Shown one piece after another: positions 24,901 through 36,466 of a stretch of 64,000 bases of DNA (its first letter is position 1; every line of letters starts with the position of its first letter). A program made the translations under genes and the position numbers. The DNA comes from Eutypella sp. D-1 (taxonomy: Eukaryota > Ascomycota > Sordariomycetes > Xylariales > Diatrypaceae): contig JAJTTP010000014.1 in assembly GCA_023313575.1 (NCBI GenBank), positions 806,001 through 870,000 on the forward strand, given 5' to 3'. The notes under the pieces are model-generated. The model ran no database searches and had not been told where the DNA came from. It was given only the letters and a program-made list of their open reading frames with translations.

Positions 24901-25954
24901 CATATATTGATGAAACCCTCATAAGCTTCAAGAGGTCTCTATATCGCGTCCTGCACTTTCACAAGACAGCCGAGCTCGCCATCGATGGCATGCACCGCAC
25001 CTGGGGCATATATATACGAAGCCATCTTCAACTAAGGTCAGAAGCATAACATTCATGATGCCTACCTAGGAAGAGGACCTCAGATTTCACAAGACTACAC
25101 TACGGAGTACTCAGCCCAGGATATAGAAATCACCAGTGACAGATTGGCAGAACAGCAGCAAAGCAAGCAAACACGGCATGGGGGTTGACCAGACCATTAT
25201 CGCATTGTACGATTTAATTTGATTTCCTTCCCCAGGGCCTTCCTTCTCTAGCACAACTGCACGGAACCGGTTGGTCTTGGCATCTATCTACATGATTGAT
25301 TGCTTGCTTGCTTCAGCCGACTTGACTACATAAGATAGATAGACAACTCGGTTGGAAAACAAGCCTCGCGCCATCTAAGTCGTCTAAAGACCAACAAGAG
25401 GGAGGAGAACGGGGTAGGAGGGGGGGAGGGAAAAAAAGAATAAGGGGTAGAAGAGACAATTGTTTATCGCTCTAATCACACCATGGACCGGGTGCGCCGG
25501 GGGGTATGCCTCGTGAACAGGAAACGCCATGAGTTCGCAGCAGCAAAATAGACAAAAAAAGGCCGAAAATACAAAAAACCAAACCAGACGCCGCCAAGAA
25601 GAGCTCCGCTAAGTATGATAATGATATGACATCGCGAAATCACACGGAACGCCATCCAAAGGGAGAGAGAGAACAAAAAAAAAAGCCCAAAAATTTGCAA
25701 AATCTTTCCGACCGAGACACCGGTGTGATGCAGCTTAAAAACGACTGCGCAAAGGAACTTATGATGAATATCCAGGAAACGGAACTGATAAGACGGGATG
25801 ACGGGGGGTTTTCGATGACTCCCCCGTCCCGTTGTGAAAGGCGCCGGAGACAAACTCAAAGGGTTGTCCTAATGCTGGTCGATTGCTGAATGAGAACAAA
25901 AAACAAAGAAAGGGTAAAATCAAACATAATTGGTATCTGGAATTTTAAGAGGCT
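21968..25954. other. Large gene-poor spacer (4.0 kb)
   Basis: It holds the MFS promoter (near 22000-22100, purine-rich) and the 3' flank of SPT2. The longest frame (22153-22755, plus, about 200 codons) begins with GTG, is rich in Arg/Ser and shows no domain. Short tandem repeats occur: CCGTG copies near 24031-24047 and CCATC copies near 24063. A run of 12 C lies at 23513-23524. CTACCTAGG is at 25062-25070. No transposon ends were found. Confidence 0.5.
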
Positions 25955-27447
25955 TTATCGACCTTGATTCATCAGCCGCCTCTTGCGCGCCTCCTTCTCT
26001 CGTCTCAACCTCTCTTCAAGCTCCTGCTCCCGCTTGTCTTCTCGGATGGCGGCAAACGTGGCCTTTTTCTCCTCCTCGTCGATATCGGTCAAGCCGGCCT
26101 CCATATCACTAGACCCGTCAGAGTCGTAATATCCATAGCGAGGACCTTGGGGACCGGGGTCATCATCGTCCTCATCATAGTCGATGAAGTCGTCCATATC
26201 GTCATCATATTCGTCATCGTACTGACTCCTGCGGGCTGCCTTGGGAGGGGCGAGAAGACCACCCGTACGGGGCGGTGCCTGGGGTTTACCGTTGCGGGCA
26301 GAGGACGCCTTGCTTGCCGCATTGGGTCTGGGCCTGGCGGTTCCGGTGTAGCCTGTCGTGGCTGTAGCGGCCTTCTTGACCTTCTTGTCGGCGGCGTCTC
26401 CTCCAGCAGGGCCTGACCCCTGTTTGCCTATTTGCTTCCCATTCTTGAGATTGCCGTTTTTCGGCACGTCCCGGCCTTGACTTGCCGCCCGCTGGCCATC
26501 TCGAGAGGAGGCAGCGCCTGGCCTTGCATTGCCCAAGTATGGCTTCCCTGGTAATGCCTTGGCTCCGGGCTTTGCCGAATCACGCTCCTTTTTATTCGGC
26601 AGTTTCTCGATAGGCTTGTGCTGGATGCCCCCGCCTTTAGGAATCCCCTGCTGAGCCTTTGATGCGCGAGCCATGATCTCGGCGAAAGACCCCTTCTTCG
26701 GTGCCTTGGACGGATCCGAGGGGGTAGGAGTAGTTGGTGATGGTTTTGCCGGAGGAACCTTGGATGCTGATGCAGCGGGGTTCAGTTTGGGTCGACTTGC
26801 GAGGTCGGAAGCGGTTCTCCGTAGAGAGGAGGCAGAAGCGGAACTACTTGCTGGCCTTCCATTCCCTGCTGAGCTCAGGATAGATCGATCGTTCGGGATC
26901 GAAGGTTTTGATGGTGGGCGACCATTTGTTGGGGTAGAGGACAGACTCGAGGTACGAGGCTGGGTAGAAGTTTTGTTGGCTGTACCGGTATATGCGGGTC
27001 TGCCTGTATTAGGAGTTGAGCGACTATGCCCTATGATCTCCCCCTGTGAATTGCGGGTGATCTTACTTGCCGAGCCATCAGCATGACGGGCTTTGGTGAC
27101 TTTAGCAGCGTCACCATTTGAATCCCCCGCTTTGCGTTTGAGACCTGATGATGATGATGATGATGATGGCGGTGGTGCTTTTGGTTGGGAAGAGGATTTC
27201 TCCCCGGAGATTTCGGCTAGCAGGTCACCGATCTACGAAGGTGAGTTAAGATATATATGTTAGCGAGTCCAAAGGGATATTGATAATAACAATAATAGCT
27301 GAGCACTAGCGATAATATAAAATCAAAATACAAAAATTAAATTATGAGAAAGTCCCGAACCGAACCCCATGCCACTATGGGAGACGCGAAGGGACGGTGG
27401 GATGAAGTGATGGGTGCAAGAATGGGTTGATTGTCGCATACCGGCAT
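25955..27447 (-). CDS. SPT2: SPT2 chromatin protein (H3-H4 chaperone)
   Basis: Exons on the minus strand are 27447-27442 (only ATGCCG) and 27232-25955, giving 427 residues. The frame is open through the whole second exon, and the join gives the start MPIGDLLAEISGE, which is the usual start of fungal SPT2. The middle is disordered, rich in Ser, Pro, Lys and Gly, with a Ser run. The C-terminal SPT2 domain (about 330-425) has the acidic stretch DDEYDDDMDDFIDYDEDDDD, then DMEAGLTDIDEEEKKATFAA and a charged helix of E, R and K. SPT2 binds H3-H4 and helps nucleosome reassembly behind RNA polymerase II. The ATG at 26674, which could be taken for the start, lies internally (MARASKAQQG). The intron (27441-27233, 209 nt) has a GTATGC donor and a CGTAG acceptor. 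Confidence 0.88.
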
Positions 27448-29890
27448 ATTGAAATGCTTTTAAGACTGGGTCCGCGATAAATTAAACGGCGACAAGTAAG
27501 GTCCAAGGGCGATGATGTGTATGTCGTCGATGTTCGCCGTTAAGAGGAGGTCGTATGCCTCAGGCGTCTGGATTGGTGGGCTGTGTCATGCCCCTGCTCC
27601 GTTGCCTTTGCTGTAGTAGTTATGAGTTCCTCGTATGAGTTACTCGTCTTCTCCGTGGGTTGGGAGATAGGCGATCGTTGGTCGGGGTATGGATATAAGG
27701 TAGTCAGGTAGAGAGGTAGCGGTAGCTCTTGAGGTTGTTGAATTGTGGTTGTAGTGATGTAGTCAGTTTTAGTGGGAATCGCGTGAATGCAGTGCAGCGC
27801 AAGCGACTGTAATGAATGCAGCGAGTACAGCGCAGCGGTGAGAGGTTGGCAACGGGAGCAGACGGAGAAGACAGAGAAGGCTAGCTAACGGGGGAAAACT
27901 GGAAGGACGGGAGAGACATGGGGGAGAAAAGAGAAAAAAAAATAGAGGAAGAGGAATTATTGAGAGGAGAACAAAGGGGGACACGAAAGATATATCGTTT
28001 TGAATGTGGGAAGCTGTCCAACTTGTACTCGTAGCGCTGGCTGGCTGCCGTGCGGCGGATGATGAAATATCGAGTGGCACGGGGGAAAAAAAAAAAGAAA
28101 CCTTACAGTTCACTACGGGTAACTACCTCCAGCACTACTTTACTTGGAAGTTAGGTTAGGCAGGTAGGTATGTACAGTACAAGTATAAGTGGTGGGCTGG
28201 CTGAGCCAACTAAAACCTACCTATTTTTTTTCCTCAATAGGGAACTTTTACTGTAAGTAAGCCCTGGAGAACCTACCTGTCTAGCATCCATTTTAGGTCA
28301 TTTTAGGTACTCGTAGGCTTATGGATTGAATCTTGTGTGAACCACCATCTACATACAGGATACCTAGATAGGCTAGGTATGTACTCAAGTACAACAGGTA
28401 AGTGTGTTTGTGTTTGCTCCATGGTTTGCTGGTTTCTTGCTCAGGTGGTGCCTGCCCTACCTACTTACGTATGTACATACATGGTACAGGGAAACAAACC
28501 AAAGGGCCTGATAACCTTTACGAAGTCGCAACTACGAGTCCGCCCTACGTAGCAAGAGCTAACATTATCAAACTGCCTTCCGTTAATAACCCTTTAACTG
28601 GAAACTTGAACCTTTCTAACTTCTTTTCTAAGTTCTTTACACATTTCCTCGAAGGCTATTCAACCCCATAAGCTTCACCAAAGACACCTCCAACACCTAA
28701 CAGTAATATTGTTACCCAGGTGCATTCTTATTATATACGGCTACAAACTAGAAAGGATAAGAACGACATAGAAAAGCGCAGGTAGTTGTACATCACAGAT
28801 AAGCACACTACAAATGGGTCGATACCAGGCTTGGCATTAAGATTGGCCGCCTGGGTCGCATAGGCGCAAATCAACCCTTTTCTCCAATCAACTTGTGGCG
28901 TTTGCGAAAAGGTTGTACGTCATTTCAAGTGCTCCCATTCGCCGCAAACAGCTATCAGCCTCGTGATTAAACGGTTATCAGCCACATTAATAGGAGGCGT
29001 TCCCGATATCTTGCAATTCCGATAGGTACCTAGGTATCAGGTTTCATCAATTTATATGTTTCACAGACACGTTTCCACCGGTCCGTTCCATATATCTCAT
29101 CCACACATGCGCTGGAACTGACTTCGCCGATTAATAACGTCGTAGTATTTCTGTGATTAACTTGCTTATAACAACCGACAAAGCAGTGGGGCTGAAGCCT
29201 TCGCTTCCAGCCTGAACTTGCAGAACTTGCCTTATATCTTACGTACATCAGGGTGACAGATTACCTAATAATAGAACGCAGTTACCTAAGTGCATGCATG
29301 GACCATATGGAGTCGGGGTATGGAGTACTTTCAAGCAATGGACCTTTGGAAAAAAAGGAAACCTTGGAAGGCGAGGGGTCCCACCTTCAGGCTATCACAT
29401 GGGCTAGTTTGGTGGTACCTGAGTACTTGCGAAATAGGTACCTAGGTATCTCAGTTCTTATCTTATCTCTTATCGGCTTTCACACTAGCGACCCGACCCT
29501 AATTAAATTGTCACGTGATCTTTAAATACCCACAAGTTGGCGCACGAATTTCCCACCAAGGGACCTTTTTTCTCGCCGAATTAGTCACTTGAGAACTTGG
29601 AAATTCGCAACTTCGCAACATAACTTTCGACCTCCGTCAACCCCCCAATCCAAACCTCACTCAGGACACCGAAGACTCAGTCTCCGCCCCAACTCGCGGT
29701 TAAATCGATTGAACTCTCGTGTTCTTACAATTCCCATTTTCTGCAAGTACTTTACCTTTTCGCGATACTCGCCGTCGACGCAGTTTATTCTTTCGTCGCA
29801 ACCGAGCGACTCGACTCCCTATACGAAAATTTGTGGACGAGCAGATAGACTAACCAAATTATCAATCACACTACAGAAAACACCATCAAA
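27448..29890. promoter_or_regulatory. Divergent spacer between SPT2 and RPP2 genes
   Basis: This 2.4-kb gap holds both promoters. No gene is supported. It is rich in AGGT/ACCT motifs: two identical 17-mers ATAGGTACCTAGGTATC at 29022-29038 and 29434-29450, TACCTAG at 28361, and several between 28140 and 28320. A CACGTG E-box is at 29512-29517, 374 bp upstream of the RPP2 start. The region 27900-27960 is purine-rich and probably 5' UTR of SPT2. Confidence 0.5.
29022..29450. repeat. Two direct copies of a palindromic 17-mer
   Basis: The 17-mer ATAGGTACCTAGGTATC occurs at 29022-29038 and again at 29434-29450, both upstream of the P2 gene. The 14-base core TAGGTACCTAGGTA is present a third time at 36635-36648, between the bL21m and NSA2 genes. 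The inner TACCTAGGTA is self-complementary. Confidence 0.9.
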
Positions 29891-30303
29891 ATGAAGCACC
29901 TTGCGGCTTACCTGCTCCTCGGCCTCGGCGGCAACGCCTCGCCTTCCGCCTCCGATATCAAGGAGGTCCTCGACTCCGTCGGTATCGAGGCCGATGAGGA
30001 GCGCCTCGAGAAGCTCGTCTCTGAGCTCGAGGGCAAGGACATCAACGAGGTACGACCCGAACGCATCGATAAAATTTTAATAGTCTGCAGATTAGAAAAG
30101 AGTATGCGCTAACATCACAACAGCTGATCTCCGAGGGATCTTCCAAGCTTGCCTCCGTCCCCAGCGGCGGTGCTGGTGGTGCCGCTGCCGGTGGCGCCGC
30201 TGCCGCTGGTGGTGCCGCCGCCGCCGACGCTCCCGAGGAGAAGAAGGAGGAGGAGCCCGCCGAGGAGTCCGACGAGGACATGGGCTTCGGTCTGTTCGAC
30301 TAA
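29891..30303 (+). CDS. RPP2: 60S acidic ribosomal protein P2
   Basis: Exons are 29891-30049 and 30124-30303, giving 112 residues. The intron has a GTACGA donor and an ACAACAG acceptor. The start [15 protein letters not shown] is characteristic of P2 (P1 differs). An Ala/Gly-rich hinge and an acidic EEKKEEE stretch follow. The conserved end [10 protein letters not shown] recruits elongation factors to the ribosomal stalk, and also contacts Gcn2. P2 pairs with P1 on uL10. The gene has GC-rich, ribosomal-protein-type codon use. Length is standard (about 110). Confidence 0.97.
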
Positions 30304-31374
30304 GCGAACGCCGAGTTCGAACACGACTAGTGAAAAGCGCAAAACTCGAGGATATCAGGCGGAAATGGGTTATGAACGGTCTTATATGGCATCTGGCATC
30401 TTGGCATCTGGCACGGAAGGAATTTTATACCCCCATATTCTAGGGAACCGGATGCGAAAAATGGGCATGGTCTATTGAGTTACTAGGTCTCGTCTGGACG
30501 GATAGAAACTCGCTCGCTTCCTCGAGGATTGTTTGCCTTTTAAGGCTCTTTTTAGTTTTGTGAAATGTGACATGTCTATGCTCAATATGCACGTATATAT
30601 GGCAAAATTTTCTGTAGACTGGCGATATATATGTTGCTAATTCGTGCATTCTCCTTAGCAGCTAGAAGCCAACCTAGTATTATCGCAATGGAGGGGCTCG
30701 AGGGGCGATTTTTGTCACTGCAGTTCATTAGAAAGTTTCTGTGGAGCTGAACTGCAGGGGGACGCTGGGGGGATATGCAAATTGCATAATATTTATACAT
30801 GCACAGGTAATATGGGTCTGCGGCATTATCATTGGTGGGCAAGGTGGGGAGCTTAATGGCAAGCTTAATGCATTGTCACAAAACTGATTGTTTACACTGC
30901 GGTTGCCCCGAACAACGGCTGGAGCCCGGCCAAGAATTCATATCAAACATTCTGGGTCCCTTTCCACACCCCCCCCCCCCCCCTCGAGGGATCCTCCCTT
31001 CCCTCCCTCATGCAAAGTCATGAGAACGCGATTATGATTTTTGTTGCATTGCGTGCCGCATGTCCGTAATAATTGCAGCAGAATTGGAACGCTTTCGTTT
31101 TTTTTTAATGCCCTCCCCTTCTCTCTCTCTATCGGATAATGGGGCTACATTGAACACGTTGAAAAGGAATTATATTATTACAGTCGACGCAAAATAAACA
31201 AATCGGCCCACCTCACCCCCCTTTTTTTTCACGACACGACACGGACACGAAAAACACGCTCACAGGGAAAATTTCAACAATCAATCATATATTATATATT
31301 AGATAGCGCCAAACGAAGAGGGACCGAATATAATAAACAGCATACGGAAAGTAAGAAAAAAACCCACAATCCAG
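30304..31374. other. Intergenic with 15-C run
   Basis: This holds the 3' UTR of RPP2 and the 5' region of the MPS1 gene. A run of 15 C lies at 30969-30983. The last 200 bases upstream of the MPS1 ATG are AT-rich. No gene is seen. Confidence 0.55.
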
Positions 31375-34300
31375 ATGGCGACAGCAGCCTCACCCACACC
31401 AATGGGTTCCGGCAACCATTCGACGACAGCACCCACAAGGAAGACATCGCTCCGGTCCGGGCTCCGGAACGCACCCTCGACCAGGCCGACGATGAGCCGC
31501 GCGGAGTCGAACCCCGTGCCCACCACAGCACACGCGTCGAGGTCGCAGCGGTACGCCCCGGCCGCCACCTCCGCCCACGACAACGACAGCTCCGACGATG
31601 AGATCCCTGTGCCTATGAAGCTCAGCGCTCTCACCAAGGCCCTGCTGAATGACGGCGGGCCGGACCAGGAGCAGAATCACCACCAACAGCAGCAGCAGCA
31701 GCAGTACAGTAGGGTGCGGACACGTGCCCAGAGCCACAAGTTATCGTCATCACCCGCCCAGCAGCAGGAGCAGCAGCAGCAGGCGCCAGTACAGGTGCAA
31801 CCAAAGCCGGCGAAGAGACGCAGCGCCCTCAACACGTCGATGACCTCTATCGGTGAGGAAAGGCGGCATACGCGGGCCAGCAGCGCCCAGGTGTCCTCGA
31901 GGGCTGCATCGCCCGTCAGGAGCCAGGCCAGCAGGGACAGCAGCCCTGTGCGGAAACGGGTGGTCCGGCTAAGCGCGTCTTCGGGTGCCGCAGCAGGTAC
32001 CGCGTCGGCGTCGTTCTCGTCGTCGGCCTCCGCCTCCCAGTACAACAGCAGCAAGCCCGCCAAGCGGAGATCGACGTCGTCGCTGTCCGCCTCGCAGCGG
32101 GGCAACCGCCCGCCGAGCCGGGACGGCGCCATCTCCGCAGCGGCCGAGGAGCGCGCCAACGCCTCGGATATCCGGGACAACAACAGCAACAACAGGGACA
32201 GGAGCAACGACAGCGGCGTCAACACGCCGGCGCAGCAGGGACGCGTCGTGAGGATCGCCGTCGGGTCGTCCGGGAACCGGGGCCGCTCCACGGGATCCTC
32301 GGCTGTCTCTTCCTACAAGTCGGACTCCGCCTCGCACTCGCATCGCTCGTCCCACGCCTCCCTGTCCCAGTCCCAGCCGGACGTCGTCGACAACAACAAC
32401 GACGTGCCGGAGGACGCGCCCCAGACCGTCGCCCGCGAGAGGGCCGTGGCCGCGAACCTGGGAAGCGTCTCCCGCCTCGCCTCGTCGCGCGCCGGGGTCC
32501 GCCCCGAGGACAACCCCGCCCTGCAGGGCTCAATGCGCGTCCGGCGCGTAAGCAAAGTGCCCGGCAGCTTCCTGAGCGGGCCGGCGCGCCGCGGCCGCAG
32601 GAGGCAGAGCGAGGAAGAGGACGCTGAGAACGAGGCCGCCGCAGCAGCGGGCGAGCAGCCCGGCAACGGTAGCCAGGACCAGGATGCCCAGCAATCCATG
32701 CCACCACCTCCACACCGTGACCTCATCGACCTCGAGCCAGCTGACAACATGGCCTCATCGTATTACGCCCCTGACCGTCTATCGTCCGGAAGCCCCGTCA
32801 GCGGTAGTAGCGCTGCGCGGGCGGCCGCCCACAAGAGGGCGAGCTCAATGGCCGCGGATAGGGAGAGGGAGAGGGAGCGAGACAGAGATAGAGACAGGGA
32901 GAGGGAAAGGGATAGGCACCACCGTGACAGGGCCGCGGATCGTGGCTCGAAACAGCCGTCGCCCGACCGCGACGAGATCCCCATCCCGCACTACCGAATC
33001 CCCCCGCCGCGATCCGACCTGCCGTCCCGCCACGACCAGGAGAACGAGGCCCCGCCGACGTTCAAGCGAAGCAAGGCACCGGGCAGCGCGCTGCTCCTCG
33101 ACAAGGAGGACATCCACGTCCGGGTGCCGCGATCGCTTGGCACGGAGGCGAGGGGCGAGAGCGCCGCAGCAGCAGCAGCAGCTGCTGCTGCTGCTGCCGA
33201 GGGAGGCAGCGTGCTGCGGCCGTCGTCGCCGCCGGCGGACCGCAAGGCGCTGTCGTCGCTGAATCAGAACACGCCGCGGCGCAGCGCGCCGGCACCGCCG
33301 CCGAAGATGTCGATCCTGGACACGGCGACAGCGGCGGCGGGAGCCGCGACGACCACGCAGGCTACGGCGGCCGGCGGTGCGCGCAGACGTAATTACATGA
33401 GGGTCAACGGCAAGTGCTACACGCGGCTGGACTCGCTGGGCCGCGGCGGCAGCGGCAAGGTCTACCGCGTCGCGGCGGACAACGGCAAGATGTTCGCCCT
33501 CAAGCGCGTCTCCGTCGAGGGCGCCGACGAGGCCACCGTCCGCGGCTACAAGGGCGAGATCGATCTCCTCCGCAAGCTCAACGGCGTCGAGCGCGTCATT
33601 AACCTCTTCGACTACGAGATGAACGAGGGCAAGCAGGTTCTTAGTTTGGTAAGTCTACTCTGTCTTCCTATGAATATGCGAACAATCTTATTACCTCCGA
33701 CCCTCCCCCGCTTTTCCCCAAACACCACCCCATCTTCCTCGGGGGGGCTTTTGTAACACAAATCGCTAACGTTGGGGGAATTCGCGCGCAGCTCATGGAG
33801 ATGGGGGAGATGGACCTTAACACGCTCCTGCGGCTGCGGCTCTCGCACGAGAACGCGCGGTTCGACCCGGTCTTCGTGCGGTTCTACTGGCAGGAGATGC
33901 TGGAGTGCCTGGCGGCGGTGCACGCATATGATATCGTGCACTCGGACCTCAAGCCGGCCAACTTCGTGCTGGTGCAGGGCCGCCTCAAACTCATCGACTT
34001 CGGCATTGCCAACGCCATCCAGACCGACCAGACCGTCAACGTGCACCGCGAGACCCAGATCGGCACCCCGAACTACATGAGTCCCGAGAGCCTCATCGAC
34101 TTCAACTCCGCCGCGGACCACAACCAGCATCGTATGCACCACCCGGCCGGCGGCGCGCGCCCGAAACTCATGAAGCTCGGCAAGCCCAGCGACATCTGGA
34201 GTCTCGGCTGCATCCTCTACCAGATGGTGTACGGCGTGCCGCCCTTCGGCCACATCGCGAACCAGATGGCGCGGTGCCACGCGATCATCAACTGGAACTA

Positions 34301-34721
34301 CGCGGTGGAGTTCCCCGACCGCGGCGTCGGCGGCGCCCCCGTCCCGCCCTCCCTGCTGCGCACCATGCGTCGCTGTCTCGCCCGCGACCAGCACCTCCGC
34401 CCTACCTGCGCCGAGCTCCTCGCCCCCTCCGACCCCTTCCTGTATCCCGTCGAATTCCAGCCCCGCGACGGCAAGGACGTGAGCGCGGCGGATGCGCCCC
34501 AGGTTCTGCCGATTACCGAGGAGTTGCTCGGCCGCATCGTCCAGAGCGTCGTTACCCGCTGCCGCGAACGCATGCCCTCCGACGCCGAGGCCCTCTCCGT
34601 CTGGCCCCAGGCCTACTGGGGCAGCGTCGCCAAGGCCGTCGGCAGGGACATCGCTGCCCCCGCGAGGCCTCCTTCGACGTCCGCTGGTGGCGGTGGGGGG
34701 CGGTCTTCTTCCGGGGATTAA
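31375..34721 (+). CDS. MPS1: MPS1/TTK-type dual-specificity protein kinase
   Basis: Exons are 31375-33648 and 33792-34721, giving 1,067 residues. The intron has a GTAAGT donor and a GCGCAG acceptor. About 670 N-terminal residues are disordered and low-complexity: Gln runs (31684-31702), Ser-rich parts, an Arg/Glu/Asp run at residues about 497-520, and an Ala run (33166-33200). The kinase domain starts near residue 675, with the Gly loop GRGGSGKVY, K710 in FALKRV, catalytic HSDLKPAN (D810), DFG at D827 and GTPNYMSPES. The HSD in place of HRD and IDFGIANAIQ are typical of MPS1/TTK. This kinase drives the spindle assembly checkpoint at kinetochores and spindle pole duplication. The C-terminal end is Gly/Ser-rich. 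I start at the first ATG; the disordered N-terminus makes the exact start less certain than the kinase. Confidence 0.92.
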
Positions 34722-35803
34722 GAGTTTTCGAAGCAAACTGGAACTGTAAGAAAGAAGGGGATGAATGAGGGATGGAAAACGGCGGTTGTCATAACATGGG
34801 TAAAAAAAAGTGTAATGGTCGGTTGGTCGGCTTGGTTCGGTTGGGGGTTTTTGGACTATCATGACCTCTGATGGATGCAAAAGCAGCTTCTTTTTTTCCC
34901 CCCAAAACGCCTGTCTATATACGGATAGAGCGTATGACGGCCGTGTTTCTGGGGATGCGGTTTATATGCTTCTTTTTTCTTTTTCCTCATGTTTTCACGT
35001 TTTCCTTATATACCATTCTTCGCCCTCAGACTTTTGTCTTTTCTTTTCTTTTTCTTCTTCTATTCATAGCCGCGGCGTTTCCGGTTTGTCCGGCGTTCCG
35101 GGTTCTTACACCTTGCTGTCTCTATCTACTTTTTCCCCTTTTCCCTGTTCTGTTCCTCTCTTGTTTCACTATTCAATGACTTTGGGGGGTGGAGGGGCCT
35201 TGGAAGGGAATGGGGGAATAAGTAGGAGGGCAGGGGGTACTTAAAAAGGGTCGTGAAATTGGGGGGTTTTTATGAGAGATTCTCTGTGTTTGACGTCTCC
35301 TTATCGGGGGTTTTTGTTGTCCGTCGTCTATCAGGACAACCCCTAACATTTGATACCTAACCTAACCTACCTCCCTTTCTTACTATATATGTAATATCAC
35401 GACGTGGGTTTCTTCTGCTTCTGTTCTATGTAATGCCTCCTCGCTCGACTTGACTTAGCTGGCTGCTGTGATGTCTTTCGAATGTACTTTTTTGTTTACG
35501 TGTGTTTGGATGCTATGTATGTATGGTACAAGAGTTTGTCTCCTTTCTCGCCTTATTCCCCGTACATGGTTGGCAAAACCCTCATCTCTCGGCCGAGCCG
35601 TCCTGGTAGTTGTATAGCAAGCCGTGCAAGCCGTGTGTATATCTGAGTCAACATACTCGTCTGTATGGTTTGGGTTGAATTATCCAGCACCATTACAACC
35701 AAGGATTCCCTCGCCTGCCTTGCGTATTCAACGAGACGTCCCCTCTTTCCTCCCCTCCCCCCTCACGCTCAGACTTTTCCCCCGCTCCCCCGCTCCCCAC
35801 ACA
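34722..35803. other. Convergent 3' region
   Basis: Between the stop codons of MPS1 and bL21m. It is pyrimidine-rich (34880-35170) and probably holds both 3' UTRs. No gene is seen. Confidence 0.55.
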
Positions 35804-36466
35804 TCACGGGTCGAGGATCTTGAGCTCGCTAATGCGGATGACGGTGTACTTATGTTTGCTCGTGACGCGCTGGGCGCGGCGAGTTCGGCGCTTCTTCTTG
35901 ACCATGACGCGGAGGGGTTCGGACTCGGTGCCGAGGACGACGGCGCGGCACTCAAACAGACGCCCATCGATCCACGGCGACCCTTTAAGCGTGTAGTCCC
36001 GGGATCCCAGCACCGACGCCCGGTCCAGCCGCAGCACGTCCCCCGGCACCACCCCCGGCATCTTGAACGGCAGCCGCACCTCGTCGCCCGGCGTCACCAG
36101 ATAGGGGAACCCGTGGATGTGCGCCGTCACGTAGTGCCCCGGCTGCGCCCGTAGTAGAGGCAGCAGCGACTTCACGGACTCGTCTAGCGGCGCTGTCGCG
36201 GGCGTCGCTGTCGCTGCGGTGGGCGCCTGGCGCGGGCAGGGTACGTGGGGAGTGGGCGTGAGGGAGGGCTCTGAGCGGGCCGTCGTCGCCGGGATGCTGG
36301 ATTGCGTGGGCGCGGCGCTCGGGGGTATCGCCGGCTCGATGTTCTGGGTGGTGGTGGTGGTGAGTGTCCGTTGTCCTGCTGTGCGGATGGGGAGCAGGAA
36401 TGATGGTGGGAGTCGAGTTATGGGAGTCCGAAGCTCCAGAACGGAGCGCAGTAATGACCGGCTCAT
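35804..36466 (-). CDS. MRPL49: Mitochondrial large ribosomal subunit protein bL21m
   Basis: Single exon, 220 residues. The first in-frame ATG is at 36466-36464; the frame stays open upstream to 36523 only through a TTG. The start MSRSLLRSVLELRTP is an Arg/Ser/Leu-rich mitochondrial presequence with no acids. A Thr/Pro/Ala-rich stretch follows. The bL21 fold covers about residues 115-220: YVTAHIHGFPYLVTPGDEV, LPFKMPGVVPGDVL, and the RNA-binding basic end KKKRRTRRAQRVTSKHKYT with VIRISEL. It binds rRNA in the mitoribosomal large subunit. It is divergent from NSA2, with 537 bp between the two start codons. Confidence 0.93.
   Translation of the reverse strand: MSRSLLRSVLELRTPITRLPPSFLLPIRTAGQRTLTTTTTQNIEPAIPPSAAPTQSSIPATTARSEPSLTPTPHVPCPRQAPTAATATPATAPLDESVKSLLPLLRAQPGHYVTAHIHGFPYLVTPGDEVRLPFKMPGVVPGDVLRLDRASVLGSRDYTLKGSPWIDGRLFECRAVVLGTESEPLRVMVKKKRRTRRAQRVTSKHKYTVIRISELKILDP

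Noticed and set aside
33612..34880. 422-codon frame antisense to the MPS1 kinase exon
   Set aside because: It mirrors GC-rich coding sequence, its product has no domain, and the sense strand is a clear kinase.
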